NCBI GenBank assembly: GCA_036320915.1
Contig: JAXBDG010000001.1
Location: 3,246,001-3,310,000 of the forward strand
Reading direction: 5' to 3'
DNA length: 64,000 bases
Source: Linnemannia elongata
Taxonomy: Eukaryota > Mortierellomycota > Mortierellomycetes > Mortierellales > Mortierellaceae
A program made the translations under genes and the position numbers. The notes under the pieces were generated by a model. The model was not told the origin of the DNA and searched no databases. It was given only the letters and a program-made list of their open reading frames with translations. This document shows positions 63,201 to 64,000 of this stretch, piece after piece. Within the stretch, counting starts at the first letter, position 1, and each line of letters begins with the position of its first letter.

Positions 63201-64000
63201 TCCTTCTCAACCAAGTTGGACTTGCGAAGCTCGATCTGGTTGTGGCGTTGCAATGCCGACATGATCCTTCGCAAACGAAGACCAATGTCAGACTTTGAGG
63301 GCCAGGGCAATGTCTCATCATCTCCGTGATCGGCACTGTAGCTGGCGTGACCGGACCGGCGGCTGGTAGTTCCCTCGCCATCATCGTCGTCGCCACCGTC
63401 GTTGCTGGCGCGGAAGTCGTACTTGCGCCCATAGAAACAGAATTCGGGGTCGTTACGGACAGCCTCGTACTGGGGCTCGGTGACAAGATATCCGTACTTA
63501 ATAATCGCCAACATCAGATCACGGTCCTCGTCCTCACCCCACCAGGTAGCTGGAGGAACTCCTGCAACATGTGGGATTACCATTTGCTTGGCGACCTCCC
63601 AGTCCCTGGGGATCAAGTTGCGGATTGTATGGATCAGCTGGACTCTCAGCACCAAGTTGCGACCCTTTTTCTTGATGTGGTCAATGTACTCCTGAGTGGC
63701 GTTGAGCAAGAATGAGCGGAACTCGATCGTGGACTTCTTGCTAGCCTTGTCATAGGGAACATCATTGGCGGAGACTGGTTCGAATCCGTTGGCGGTATCG
63801 CTCTCCTGCAGAACCGTCTCAAGTTCGCCAATCAGCTTGTGGTCATCCTCCGATCCTGATGACATGTCGCGCATAATCTGTTGAACCATACAGCGACCAA
63901 CGGCGTTCAAGTCCTTCTCTGAGCGACGGGGGAAAAAAACCTGCATCTGGTCCCAGCGGCCGTAGCCGTAGATCATCAGCTTGCGCTCAAACATCAGCTT
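60263..64000 (-). CDS. CHD-like chromatin remodeler, C-terminal part (5' end outside window)
   Basis: Minus-strand exons 64000-62546 and 62461-60263 join through donor GTGAGT and acceptor TGTAG, giving ...SYCVN|LDDLLAAARR. The visible about 1218 residues begin inside a SANT-like segment (FERKLMIYGYGRWDQMQVFF) and include IRNLIPRDWEVAKQ, TWWGEDEDRDLMLAIIKYGY, a coiled Lys/Glu region, WTKKDKADFYRTITSFGVVR, RAKRILKRVELMNIIRDDVL and LPSWWKLGVHDRPFLEGLAK. WWxxxxDxxLLxGxxKxG-type repeats after the ATPase are typical of CHD6-9/Kismet-type remodelers. The C-terminus is disordered: acidic stretches, a Ser run, an RS/RD/RE domain (about 40 Arg/Asp/Glu/Ser residues), and an acidic end YRKRARA. The SNF2 helicase and chromodomains, if present, lie right of the window, so the CHD assignment awaits them. 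Confidence 0.65.

Overview
The window looks like a nuclear chromosome segment of an early-diverging fungus, most likely Mucoromycota and probably Mortierellomycotina. The genes have short GT-AG introns (mostly 60-300 bp), roughly balanced GC, long homopolymer tracts between genes, and filamentous-fungal gene content (GPR1/FUN34 acetate transporter, DUF4246 proteins, MSS116-type helicase). The lineage call is an inference from protein content. Exon boundaries were set by hand from splice consensus, reading-frame continuity and family conservation.

Layout. 0-10 kb: C-terminus of a KPWE-motif (PEX39-like) peroxin (+), MED8 (-), cytidine deaminase (-), alpha-methylacyl-CoA racemase (-) and a Pex30/Pex24-type dysferlin-domain peroxin (+); three of these five are peroxisome-linked. 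10-20 kb: exosome CSL4 (-) divergent from ESCRT-III VPS2 (+), tyrosyl-tRNA synthetase with a C-terminal EMAPII-like domain, mitochondrial DEAD-box helicase, and a PX-BAR sorting nexin (VPS17-like). 21-29 kb: mitochondrial Hsp70, mitochondrial ribosomal protein bS21m and a large PPR protein, so together with the helicase this is a run rich in mitochondrial gene-expression and protein-biogenesis functions. 30-36 kb: a small PPxY single-TM protein, then a decayed 4.3-kb gene joining an XPG/FEN1-like nuclease to a Fanzor/TnpB-like RuvC plus zinc ribbon, then a doubtful second PPxY ORF. 36.5-38.5 kb: acetate transporter with a long, possibly duplicated intron. 40.5-49.4 kb: a complete 18-exon TOR kinase, whose FRB domain lacks a rapamycin-contact aromatic. 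49.4-60 kb: accessory, low gene density; an odd ORF next to a 29-C tract, a secreted Pro/Thr tandem-repeat protein, a three-copy DUF4246 array (pseudogene, intact gene, 3' fragment) and a GPI-type Thr-rich protein. 60.2-64 kb: C-terminal half of a CHD-like chromatin remodeler running off the right edge on the minus strand.

The most unusual item is the XPG-Fanzor composite. It is broken here by at least three in-frame stops and several frameshifts, but both catalytic halves are recognisable along one co-oriented, intron-containing reading path, which suggests that intact relatives exist elsewhere.
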